Under the pieces are notes generated by a model, which was not told where the DNA came from, did not search any database, and worked only from the letters and a program-made list of their open reading frames with translations. Shown here piece by piece: positions 36,171 to 42,481 of a DNA stretch of 47,112 nucleotides. How positions within the stretch are numbered: the stretch's first letter is position 1; each line of letters begins with the position of its first letter. Position numbers and translations under genes: made by a program. Source of the stretch: Selenomonadales bacterium (GTDB taxonomy: Bacteria > Bacillota > Negativicutes > Sporomusales > UBA7701); NCBI GenBank assembly GCA_029976065.1, contig JARKNV010000030.1, positions 1 to 47,112 on the forward strand. The letters run 5' to 3'.

Positions 36171-37034
36171 TTAATAGTATTCAATCTCCTGGGTGAACGT
36201 CTGCGCCGCCGCCTGCCCGTTCGCGTCGCGGCGGGTCATGATGAGCCGGGTCCAGTTGCCGTGCTTGTCGTATTCGCCCTGGATGGCGAGGGTGACGGAG
36301 GCGGGGGGCTTGTCGGCCTGGAAGAAGGCGTCGGTGAGGTGGCCGCGCAGGTCGTAGCGGTATTCGAGCTTGTTCTGAGTTTCGGCGGTGGCCGGGCCGT
36401 CCGGCTGGGCCGAGCCGACGAGGAGGCGGCTTAAGATGCGGCCGTTGGCGTCGTAGGCGCGTTCGACGTTCAGCGTGCCGTGCTTGGTCATGCGCGAGGC
36501 TTCCCGGATGAGGAGGCCGGCGGGGTTGTATTCGTAGATGGCTTCGTAGAGGACGCCTTCGGGGTAGCGGACGGTTTTGGCGATGACCCGGCCGTTGGCG
36601 TCAAGCGTGCCGCCGCCCAGTTCCGCGGTTTGGCCGCCCAGGGCCGGGGCGACGACTCTGAAGGCGCGGCCTGAGGCGTCGTATTGGACGAAGAGGGCGG
36701 ACTGCTTGCCGGCGGGGATGTTTTCCAGCCGCTTGACGGGGCGGCCGGCTTCGTATATGATTTCTTCGTTGGTGAGTCCGGGGATGAACTGTTCACGGCT
36801 CAGAGGCTTGCCGTCGTGGTCGAAGGATGCCGACCAGCGGGATTCGCCGGTTTTGACGGTGACTTTTTTAACCGGGCCGAGCAGGGGGCCCTGGAGTTCG
36901 TCGCTGAGGTAGAGGTTGAAGATGCCGGCGGGGAAGCGCTGGGTACTTTTCTCGGCGGCGAGGACGGCGCCGGGCAGGATGACGAGGGCCGCCAGCAGAA
37001 GAGCCAGAATGCGGGCGTATGAGGGTTTTTTCAT
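36171..37034 (-). CDS. exported YD/RHS-repeat-like protein
   Basis: 287 residues with a signal peptide (residues about 1-26, ILALLLAALVILPGAVLAAE). The rest holds loosely repeated beta motifs typical of YD/RHS repeats: YDASGRAFRVVAPALGG, LDANGRVIAKTVRYPEG, YEYNPAGLLIREASRM, YDANGRILSRLLVG, YRYDLRGHLTDAFFQ and YDKHGNWTRLIMTRR. Such repeats form beta wraps that bind carbohydrate or envelope partners. No toxin domain is visible and it is much shorter than RHS toxins. Function is unknown. Confidence 0.8.
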   Translation of the reverse strand: MKKPSYARILALLLAALVILPGAVLAAEKSTQRFPAGIFNLYLSDELQGPLLGPVKKVTVKTGESRWSASFDHDGKPLSREQFIPGLTNEEIIYEAGRPVKRLENIPAGKQSALFVQYDASGRAFRVVAPALGGQTAELGGGTLDANGRVIAKTVRYPEGVLYEAIYEYNPAGLLIREASRMTKHGTLNVERAYDANGRILSRLLVGSAQPDGPATAETQNKLEYRYDLRGHLTDAFFQADKPPASVTLAIQGEYDKHGNWTRLIMTRRDANGQAAAQTFTQEIEYY

Positions 37035-37191
37035 GGGGTTGCAAGCCTCCCGTGATAATGTTTTAGCAAATATTTACATTCGAGTAAAAATTTACAAATC
37101 CTGCCAGCGGCAAAAATATTTCGTCGTAAAGCGGGAAAAACTTCCTGCAAAAGACCCCGGTAATTCCACTTATTTTCAGCCCATGACCTTA

Positions 37192-37220
37192 TTGACATAA
37201 GGGTACCCCCATGGTAGAAT
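37192..37220 (+). promoter_or_regulatory. sigma-A promoter of the tRNA cluster
   Basis: TTGACA at 37192-37197, 17-base spacer, TAGAAT at 37215-37220. Confidence 0.88.
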
Positions 37221-37251
37221 ATATTCTGTCGCAGGCGCTGCCTGCTTTTAT

Positions 37252-37328
37252 GGTGGCTGTGGTGAAGCGGTTAACACGGCGGATTGTGGATCCGTTATGC
37301 GAGGGTTCGAACCCCTCCAGTCACCCCA
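37252..37328 (+). tRNA. tRNA-His (anticodon GTG)
   Basis: Cloverleaf with acceptor GTGGCTG/CAGTCAC, anticodon loop TTGTGGA, T arm GAGGG-TTCGAAC-CCCTC and the tRNA-His-specific extra 5' G opposite the C discriminator; CCA is encoded. Confidence 0.95.
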
Positions 37329-37343
37329 CTCAAATCAATACAC

Positions 37344-37419
37344 AGGGGCGTAGCCAAGGCGGTAAGGCAACGGACTTTGACTCCGTCATGCGTTGGTTCG
37401 AGTCCAGCCGCCCCTGCCA
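37344..37419 (+). tRNA. tRNA-Gln (anticodon TTG)
   Basis: Acceptor AGGGGCG/CGCCCCT, anticodon loop CTTTGAC, T arm GCTGG-type around TTCGAGT, encoded CCA. 15 bases after tRNA-His. Confidence 0.95.
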
Positions 37420-37426
37420 CACATGT

Positions 37427-37502
37427 GACCCACTAGCTCAGTCGGTAGAGCACCTGACTTTTAATCAGGGTGTCGATGGTTCGAGTCCATCGTGGGTCAC
37501 CA
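37427..37502 (+). tRNA. tRNA-Lys (anticodon TTT)
   Basis: Acceptor GACCCAC/GTGGGTC, D arm GCTCAGTCGGTAGAGC, anticodon arm CTGA-CTTTTAA-TCAG, T arm GATGG-TTCGAGT-CCATC, encoded CCA. Confidence 0.96.
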
Positions 37503-37521
37503 TTTTCTATGTTTGTAACCT

Positions 37522-37606
37522 GCGGGCGTGGCGGAACTGGCAGACGCGACGGACTTAGGATCCGTTGGGTAAAACCGTGGGGGTTCAAGTCCCTTCGCCC
37601 GCACCA
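37522..37606 (+). tRNA. tRNA-Leu (anticodon TAG)
   Basis: Class II tRNA with a long variable arm (TGGGTAAAACCGT). Acceptor GCGGGCG/CGCCCGC, anticodon loop CTTAGGA, encoded CCA. Confidence 0.96.
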
Positions 37607-37616
37607 AATGACAGCA

Positions 37617-37655
37617 GCGAGACCTTCGCCAGGCAGGCGGGGGTCTCGTTTTTTT
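37617..37655 (+). terminator. terminator of the tRNA cluster
   Basis: CGAGACC and GGTCTCG arms followed by seven T. Confidence 0.85.
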
Positions 37656-37728
37656 ATGCGGGGGCGTGAGCGGCAGGAAAGGGAGCGGCGGAGAAAAAGG
37701 GCGCGCTATGACAAAATATTACAAGTGT

Positions 37729-37756
37729 AAGGCCTTCGGTTAATTCCGGAGGCCTT
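37729..37756 (+). terminator. hairpin just ahead of the peptide array
   Basis: AAGGCC-TT-CGG, loop TTAATT, CCG-GA-GGCCTT then TTCG. It insulates the peptide genes from upstream transcription. A similar hairpin precedes the second sub-array. Confidence 0.7.
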
Positions 37757-37770
37757 TTCGGAAGTATTTT

Positions 37771-37830
37771 TGCTGTAGGCTATATTTTTTGCAGGAGATA
37801 GGGAATTTTTGTCGAAGAAGGAAGAAAAGG
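37771..37830 (+). promoter_or_regulatory. duplicated upstream element A, with TGTCGAA box
   Basis: Shares about 55 bases with 39199-39258: the ordered words TATATTTTT, GCAGGA, GGGA, TTTTGTCGAAGAAGGAAGAA. TGTCGAA at 37810-37816 equals the core of the Spo0A binding box. TATATT could be a -10 element. It lies about 97 bases ahead of the first peptide gene, right after a terminator, so it is the likely promoter region of sub-array 1. Confidence 0.6.
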
Positions 37831-37912
37831 GAGAAGCCGGATAAGGTGACGGGGGAACGGCGAAGTTTTGCGAACTGGGGCGTCAGGCCGCGGTGAAGGA
37901 GGAGAGAAGGAT

Positions 37913-38134
37913 TTGACCGAGGAGAAGAAGCGCGCCGGTAAGAAGGCGGGCAAGGAAGAGAAGGCCAAGAACGTCGAGAAGCTGACGGACGAGAAGCTTG
38001 CCGGGGTGGCGGGCGGGATTATGTGCCGGCCGGACGGCTCCTGCCAGCCGGACAGGGTGCAGTGCGCGCCGCCGCCGCCGCCACCGACGCGCGAGAAGTG
38101 CCGGCCGGAATGCGCGGTGATACAGGCCCGCTGA
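37913..38134 (+). CDS. Cys-x-Pro peptide precursor 1
   Basis: 73 residues from a TTG start with AAGGAGG ten bases upstream. Lys-rich leader ending NVEKLTDEKLAGVAGG, then a core of 39 residues with five Cys: MCRPDGSC, QPDRVQCAPPPPPPTREKCR, PECAVIQAR. Four of the five Cys are in C-x-P. The six-Pro run is unique to this member. The leader double Gly is the expected cleavage site. First gene of sub-array 1. Confidence 0.75.
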   Translation: MTEEKKRAGKKAGKEEKAKNVEKLTDEKLAGVAGGIMCRPDGSCQPDRVQCAPPPPPPTREKCRPECAVIQAR

Positions 38135-38161
38135 GGAGAACAGGATCGGAAGGGTGGCAGG

Positions 38162-38383
38162 ATGACGGGCAATAATAAAGGCTCCGGCAAAAAGGAGAAG
38201 GCCGGGAATGTGGAGCAGCTTACGGACGAAAGCCTGGACAAGGTGTCCGGCGGGAAGAAGATTTGCGTGCTCTGCCAGCCCCAGTACAAGGACAAGGATA
38301 AGGCGGATTCCGGAGAACAGCCGCTGTGCCGGCCGCAGCTGGAGGGGCCCGAGTCCCGGCCCTGCTTGCCGCGTGGCTATTGA
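38162..38383 (+). CDS. Cys-x-Pro peptide precursor 2
   Basis: 73 residues; ATG with GAAGGGTGG upstream. Leader ends NVEQLTDESLDKVSGG at residue 31. Core: KKICVLCQPQYKDKDK, ADSGEQPLCRPQLEG, PESRPCLPRGY; four Cys, three in C-x-P (CQP, CRP, CLP). The opening CVLC-QPQ is shared with precursor 7 (CLIC-QPQ), suggesting these two form a subtype. Confidence 0.78.
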   Translation: MTGNNKGSGKKEKAGNVEQLTDESLDKVSGGKKICVLCQPQYKDKDKADSGEQPLCRPQLEGPESRPCLPRGY

Positions 38384-38437
38384 GGGACGGGGCGGAGGCC
38401 ATGCGAATACGCCAACCTGATTAACGGAGGAAATGTG

Positions 38438-38638
38438 ATGACTTGCAGCAAGAAGGGCGCCGGCAAAGCGGAGCGGGAAAGCGGCATCGAAAAGCTGACG
38501 GACGAGAGCCTGGACAAGGTGTCGGGGGGAGCGGTGGACAAATGCGCGCCCGACAGCTGCTTTCCGACGATGGTCGAGTGCGACCCGCAGCATGTGCCGC
38601 ACTGTAAACCGCTGACGCCGCCATGGGAGAAGAAGTGA
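38438..38638 (+). CDS. Cys-x-Pro peptide precursor 3
   Basis: 66 residues from ATG 38438, seven bases after GGAGG; a GTG directly before it is also in frame. Leader has MTC at the start and ends GIEKLTDESLDKVSGG. Core: AVDKCAPDSCFPTMVECDPQ then HVPHCKPLTPPWEKK; all four core Cys are C-x-P. Confidence 0.8.
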   Translation: MTCSKKGAGKAERESGIEKLTDESLDKVSGGAVDKCAPDSCFPTMVECDPQHVPHCKPLTPPWEKK

Positions 38639-38675
38639 ACGGAACGATCAATGAAAATGAAGGGAGAGAAAGAAG

Positions 38676-38870
38676 ATGACGTGCAACAAGAAGGGTCCGT
38701 GCAAAGAGGAGAAGGCCAAGAGTGTGGAAAAGCTGACGGACGAGAGCCTGGACAAGGTGTCGGGGGGCAAAGTGGGCTGCGCGCCTACGTCGACGCCGTG
38801 CGAGCCGAAACGGAAAGTGGACGGCGGGCCGTCGCCCTGCAAGCCCGGTCGCTGCGGGCCGGCCATATAA
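38676..38870 (+). CDS. Cys-x-Pro peptide precursor 4
   Basis: 64 residues, AGGGAG upstream. Leader of 31 residues: MTCNKKGPCKEEKAKSVEKL followed by TDESLDKVSGG. Core KVGCAPTSTPCEPKRKV, then DGGPSPCKPGRCGPAI; all four core Cys are C-x-P. The leader and first part of the core are nearly identical at DNA level to precursor 5, a recent duplication. Confidence 0.82.
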   Translation: MTCNKKGPCKEEKAKSVEKLTDESLDKVSGGKVGCAPTSTPCEPKRKVDGGPSPCKPGRCGPAI

Positions 38871-38924
38871 GGCAGGGAACGAACGACAGCGTTTAGCGAT
38901 TACATATAAAGGAGGGAAAAGAAG

Positions 38925-39089
38925 ATGACTTGCAATAAGAAGGGTCCTTGCAAAGAGGAGAAGGCCAAGAGCGTGGAAAAGCTGACGGACGAGAGCCTGG
39001 ACAAGGTGTCGGGGGGCAAAGTGGGCTGCGCGCCTACGTCGACGCCGTGCGAACCGAAACGGAAAGTGGGCTGCGGGCCGACGACCTGA
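38925..39089 (+). CDS. Cys-x-Pro peptide precursor 5
   Basis: 54 residues, ATG after AAAGGAGGG; below usual length cut-offs. Leader identical to precursor 4. The core KVGCAPTSTPCEPKRKV, then GCGPTT, has three Cys, all C-x-P. It diverges from precursor 4 only near the end, where it stops early. Last gene of sub-array 1; a terminator follows. Confidence 0.82.
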   Translation: MTCNKKGPCKEEKAKSVEKLTDESLDKVSGGKVGCAPTSTPCEPKRKVGCGPTT

Positions 39090-39158
39090 CGACAAGGCCC
39101 GGAGAAGACGGGGCGGGATTAACGCGCCGCAAAACGATAAAATGGTTCGCTAATAAAA

Positions 39159-39187
39159 CCTCCGGCTAATGCCGGGGGATATTTTTT
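39159..39187 (+). terminator. terminator between the two peptide sub-arrays
   Basis: CCTCCGGC, loop TAAT, GCCGGGGG, then ATATTTTTT. It divides the nine genes into groups of five and four. Confidence 0.85.
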
Positions 39188-39198
39188 GAGAAAAAATT

Positions 39199-39258
39199 TA
39201 CCGTGAGTTATATTTTTGGCAGGATATCGGGATATTTTGTCGAAGAAGGAAGAAAAAG
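39199..39258 (+). promoter_or_regulatory. duplicated upstream element B, with TGTCGAA box
   Basis: Second copy of the element at 37771-37830; TGTCGAA at 39238-39244, about 79 bases before precursor 6. As in copy A it directly follows a terminator, so each sub-array seems to have its own promoter with the same control. Confidence 0.6.
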
Positions 39259-39322
39259 GTTTACTAAGCCGCGACAAAGATTGAAGGGGGCGCGGTTACG
39301 GGTCAGCGACAGGGGAAGGGAA

Positions 39323-39549
39323 ATGGCCGAGGGGAAGAAGACCGCCGCCGATAAGGCGGGCGGGAATGAGAGGGAGAAGCATGTCGAGCGGCCGACGGAC
39401 GAGAAGCTGGAGGGTGTGACGGGGGCGAGGGGTGGAAGCCGCGGTGCGGGCCGGTGGCTTGCCTGCCTTACGACCCCGAGTGCTACCCGCGGACGCAATA
39501 TTGCCAGCCGAACTGCATTCCGGGCAGGTGCAAGCCGCTGGCGCCGTGA
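39323..39549 (+). pseudogene. Cys-x-Pro peptide precursor 6, frameshifted
   Basis: ATG 39323 after AAGGG opens a leader like the others (AADKAGGNEREKHVERPTDE, then KLEGVTG). The frame then goes astray at a run of five G (39421-39425). With six G it would read VTGGEGWKPRCGPVACLPYD, then PECYPRTQYCQPNCIPG and RCKPLAP, stopping at 39549. That core has six Cys, all C-x-P, the richest in the array. So one G is missing, either by mutation or by a sequencing error in a homopolymer. As given, the frame runs on to 39598 with no core. Confidence 0.8.
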
Positions 39550-39597
39550 AAGAACGAGACCGCCGGAAAGACAGACGAAAGATAAGGGGGGATTGTG

Positions 39598-39843
39598 ATG
39601 AGTAGTAATAAGAAGGATGGCAAGGAAGAGAAGGGCCGGAACGTCGAGAAGCTGACCAGAGAAGAGCTTGACAAGGTTTCAGGGGGGAAGGTCTGCCTGA
39701 TCTGCCAGCCCCAGCACGAGAACCAGACCGAGGGGAAGGTGGGCTGCAAGCCGTCGTGGCCGCCGCAGGGCGAGCCGCATGAGGCGACGCCGCAGATTCA
39801 CTGGTGCGGGCCGACCGGCGGCTGCAAACCCAAGCAGGATTAG
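39598..39843 (+). CDS. Cys-x-Pro peptide precursor 7
   Basis: 81 residues from ATG 39598, seven bases after AAGGGGG; the longest member. Leader ends NVEKLTREELDKVSGG. Core: KVCLICQPQHENQTEGKVGC, then KPSWPPQGEPHEATPQIHWC and GPTGGCKPKQD; five Cys, four in C-x-P. The start KVCLICQPQ resembles precursor 2. Confidence 0.8.
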   Translation: MSSNKKDGKEEKGRNVEKLTREELDKVSGGKVCLICQPQHENQTEGKVGCKPSWPPQGEPHEATPQIHWCGPTGGCKPKQD

Positions 39844-39904
39844 GGACCCCGGCGGCGCCGGCGTGAAACGACCCGTAAATAGCGCGACGGGGGATGGAGA
39901 ACCG

Positions 39905-40111
39905 GTGACCGGCGAGGAGGGTCCCGGCAAGGAAGAGAAAGAAAAGCATGTCGAGCGGCTGACGGACGAGAAACTGGATAAGGTGTCGGGAGGGACGCCG
40001 ATCATTTGTACCCCGAAGACGCCGTGCACGCCGTATGATCCGTGCAAGCCGAAACTGGAGACAGGGTGGCCGTGCGATCCGGCTTCCTGCAACCCGCAGG
40101 CGTATCTCTGA
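39905..40111 (+). CDS. Cys-x-Pro peptide precursor 8
   Basis: 68 residues from GTG 39905 with GGAGA upstream; a longer in-frame opening exists but has no ribosome binding site and no similarity to other members. Begins MTGEEGPGKEEK as precursor 2 begins MTGNN. Leader ends HVERLTDEKLDKVSGG. Core: TPIICTPKTPCTPYDPCKPK, then LETGWPCDPASCNPQAYL; five Cys, all C-x-P. Confidence 0.78.
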   Translation: MTGEEGPGKEEKEKHVERLTDEKLDKVSGGTPIICTPKTPCTPYDPCKPKLETGWPCDPASCNPQAYL

Positions 40112-40152
40112 GGCCCCATTTGGGGGAACAAAAAATAAGGAGGAGAAGGAAA

Positions 40153-40371
40153 ATGACCTGCAATAAAAAGAGCCCCTGCAAAGAGGAGAAGGCCAAGAGC
40201 GTCGAAAAGCTGACGGACGAGAGCCTGGACAAGGTGTCGGGCGGGAAAAATATCGGCTGCCAGCCGTCGTGGTCGCCGTGCGAGCCGAAGGGTAAGGTGG
40301 GCTGCGGGCCGACCTCGACGCCGTGCGAGCCGAAGAAGAATGCCAACTACTGCGCGCCGGTTGATATGTGA
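40153..40371 (+). CDS. Cys-x-Pro peptide precursor 9
   Basis: 72 residues, ATG after AAGGAGGAGAAGG. Leader nearly identical to precursors 4 and 5 (MTCNKKSPCKEEKAKSVEKL). Core KNIGCQPSWSPCEPKGKV, then GCGPTSTPCEPKKNANYC and APVDM; five Cys, all C-x-P. The core looks like two tandem copies of a GC-x-P ... PCEPK unit. Last intact precursor, 113 bases before the radical SAM gene. Confidence 0.82.
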   Translation: MTCNKKSPCKEEKAKSVEKLTDESLDKVSGGKNIGCQPSWSPCEPKGKVGCGPTSTPCEPKKNANYCAPVDM

Positions 40372-40415
40372 AACGGGACGCCGTGGTGAAACGGCCGGGC
40401 GGCGAGCCGACGTAG

Positions 40416-40445
40416 TCGCCGTGCCGGCCGAAAAGCGAGGCCTAA
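40416..40445 (+). pseudogene. possible remnant of a tenth core
   Basis: After a TAG the frame reads SPCRPKSEA then stop, close to the SPCEPK part of precursor 9. No leader is joined to it. It may be a decayed duplicate or chance similarity. Confidence 0.3.
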
Positions 40446-40484
40446 GGACGGATATCGGCAGAGGATTTAACAGAGGATTAATTT

Positions 40485-41699
40485 ATGGCGGGTGAACAGC
40501 GGATGAGGAAGACGGTCGCCCTCAGCAAGGATTTGCTGCTGGTGAAGGGCGCGCACAAGCATTGCATTTACGACCTGGCCGGCGGCAAACTGTACCGGGT
40601 ATCGGCGGCGGCCGGGGCGGTGGCGGAGAAGCATGCGCGGGGCGCGGTCCTCGACGCGGAAGAGGAAGCGGTGAGGGACGAGCTGGCGGCGGCCGGCATC
40701 CTCGGCCCGGCGGGCCAGGGACCGGTGCGCAAGCGGACGGGTCCGGCGGCGCAGCCGAGCTTCGCCTGGCTGGTGATAACCGACCGCTGCAATCTGCGGT
40801 GCCTGCACTGCTACGAGGACGCGAAGGCCGCCGGGGGGCGCGACATGAGTTTCGCGGATTTCGAGCGGGCGGTGGCCGAGGTGCAGGCGGCGGGGATAAG
40901 GAAGGCGCAACTGATCGGCGGCGAGCCGATGGCGCACCCTGATTTCCGGAGGATGGTGGAGCACGCCGCCAGGCGGTTCAAGTTCCTGGAGGTGTTCACG
41001 AACGGGACGCTGATCGACGCGGCGTGGTGCGAGTTTTTCAAGACCCACGGGGTGCATATCGCGGTGTCGGTGTATTCGTACGACGCGGCGGAGCACGACA
41101 AGGTGACGAAGGGCGCGGGCTCGCACGCGCGGACGACGACGGCGGTGGCGCTGCTGAAGGAGCACGGGGTGCCTTGCCGGACGGCCTGCATCCGCATGGC
41201 GGGGATCGCGCTGGGCGAGAAGAATACCGACGCCTACAACCTCGACGAGGGGAGCGACGTCGTGCGCCTGACGGGGCGCGGCAACCTCGGCCTGCTGGAC
41301 GCGGCGCTTGTGAAGCAGCGGCTGACGACGAAGGAGATGTTCCGCTGGCCGCTGGTGAGGAAGACGGTGGAGCGGGCGCTGGCGCGCCACAATTGCTTCG
41401 GCCGCGATGTGTGCATTTCGCCGACGCTGGAGGTTTATCCGTGCATCATGGAGCGGCGGATCAGCCACGGCAACCTGCGGGAGACGGGGCTGAAGGCGCT
41501 GATGAAGCGGGAGCTTTGCGGGCTGAACAAGGACAAGGTGGAGGGCTGCCGGGACTGTGAGTTCCGCTACGCCTGCCACGATTGCCGCCCGGACGCGCTG
41601 GACGGCGATTTGACCGCGAAGCCGTGGTACTGCACGTATGACCCGTACAGCGGGGAGTGGGAGGATGCCGACGCCGCGGTGCAAAGGATACTGGGATAG
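40485..41699 (+). CDS. radical SAM/SPASM peptide maturase
   Basis: 404 residues. Residues about 8-72 (VALSKDLLLVKGAHKHCIYD, LAGGKLYRVSAAAGAV) look like the PqqD-type winged-helix leader-recognition region found at the start of many peptide-modifying radical SAM enzymes. The radical SAM motif is C102-x3-C106-x2-C109 in TDRCNLRCLHCYED, followed by LIGGEPMAHPDF (the GGEP motif). The C-terminal SPASM region has Cys ligands for auxiliary 4Fe-4S clusters: NCFGRDVCISPTLEVYPCIM, then GCRDCEFRYACHDCRPDA and WYCTYDP. SPASM enzymes of this type form thioether or C-C links in ribosomal peptides. It is the only modifying enzyme beside nine precursors, so it is the likely maturase for all. Confidence 0.92.
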   Translation: MAGEQRMRKTVALSKDLLLVKGAHKHCIYDLAGGKLYRVSAAAGAVAEKHARGAVLDAEEEAVRDELAAAGILGPAGQGPVRKRTGPAAQPSFAWLVITDRCNLRCLHCYEDAKAAGGRDMSFADFERAVAEVQAAGIRKAQLIGGEPMAHPDFRRMVEHAARRFKFLEVFTNGTLIDAAWCEFFKTHGVHIAVSVYSYDAAEHDKVTKGAGSHARTTTAVALLKEHGVPCRTACIRMAGIALGEKNTDAYNLDEGSDVVRLTGRGNLGLLDAALVKQRLTTKEMFRWPLVRKTVERALARHNCFGRDVCISPTLEVYPCIMERRISHGNLRETGLKALMKRELCGLNKDKVEGCRDCEFRYACHDCRPDALDGDLTAKPWYCTYDPYSGEWEDADAAVQRILG

Positions 41700-41714
41700 G
41701 AAGGGAAAGTTGCG

Positions 41715-41745
41715 AAGCCCTCCGGCGCAGGCCGGGGGGCTTCTT
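41715..41745 (+). terminator. terminator after the maturase
   Basis: AAGCCCTCCGGC, loop GCAG, GCCGGGGGGCTT then CTT. Closes the peptide locus. Confidence 0.8.
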
Positions 41746-41772
41746 GTCGGGCTTTAGCAGCCCGTTGTCCGC

Positions 41773-42237
41773 TTATTCGTCGTCGTCGGGGCGGCCGTTC
41801 AGCACCGCCAAGGCGTCCGCTACGGCTTCGGCGAAGGCGATGGGGTCGCCGACGTTTTCGAAGTGGACGTACATGAGGCGCGGGCGGTCGAACAGCCAGT
41901 GGGTGTGGAGGGCGGATACGAGGAGGCCGGCGTCGCGCAGGGCGTCGATGAAGGGGTTGACTTCGCGCTGGCGGACGGGAACTTCGCCGGTGTTGAGGGT
42001 GTTGCCGTTGATGTCGGGGGACTGGTAGTCGAACATGGCGGCCGCCTGGTAGGGCCAGCCGAGGATGGCGGTGGAGAGCTCGGGCCGCGGGCGGCTGACA
42101 AGGCAGGAGGCTTCGGTGGAGTCGAGGACGTTGCCGCCGAGGATGCGGCCGAACTGGCGGCAGACGCTGGTGTTGTTGGCGATTTCGCCGGCGACGTAGA
42201 CGGCGGCGTTGGTTTTGTTTTTGGGCAAGCTTATCAT
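41773..42237 (-). CDS. DUF1259-like protein
   Basis: 154 residues from ATG 42237; TTG 42228 has a better-spaced GGGAG and is an alternative. Further upstream codons read as low-quality Pro/Arg sequence. The C-terminal LLVSALHTHWLFDRPRLMYV and HFENVGDPIAFAEAVADAL match the SALHxH...PRxxxxH pattern of DUF1259 (LppY/LpqO-like) proteins. Earlier: AVYVAGEIANNTSVCRQFGR, MFDYQSPDINGNTL. Function of the family is unknown. There is no signal peptide in this version, and it is shorter than two-domain relatives. Confidence 0.7.
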   Translation of the reverse strand: MISLPKNKTNAAVYVAGEIANNTSVCRQFGRILGGNVLDSTEASCLVSRPRPELSTAILGWPYQAAAMFDYQSPDINGNTLNTGEVPVRQREVNPFIDALRDAGLLVSALHTHWLFDRPRLMYVHFENVGDPIAFAEAVADALAVLNGRPDDDE

Positions 42238-42481
42238 CTCCCGTAACGGTTTTCGATATATATTATGGGAAATCTGGATGTTATGTGAACGCGGGAGATG
42301 CCTGGGCCGGGAGGGCGGAGGGCGCAGGCTTTGGCTGGCCCAATGCCGGGTGACAGCCATGCATGAAGGAATTGGCAAAGAAACGGGCCGGGCAATGCCG
42401 GTTGCGTTGAGAGGAACATTTATGTTACTCTGAAAAAAAGGCCTTATTTATCGACAGGGGCCGACACCTTGGGAGGATGCT

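Noticed and set aside
37655..37729. 24-codon Arg-rich frame before the peptide array
   Set aside because: Starts inside the T-run of a terminator and has no ribosome binding site or leader similarity.
38948..39169. 73-codon frame overlapping precursor 5
   Set aside because: It is out of frame with the conserved leader; the true gene is 38925-39089.
37771..40371. Metallothionein explanation for the Cys-rich genes
   Set aside because: Not excluded, but the conserved double-Gly leader and adjacent SPASM enzyme fit a modified peptide better than a plain metal-binding protein.
40467..41684. 405-codon minus-strand frame opposite the radical SAM gene
   Set aside because: No motif; the plus-strand frame has all radical SAM and SPASM Cys motifs.
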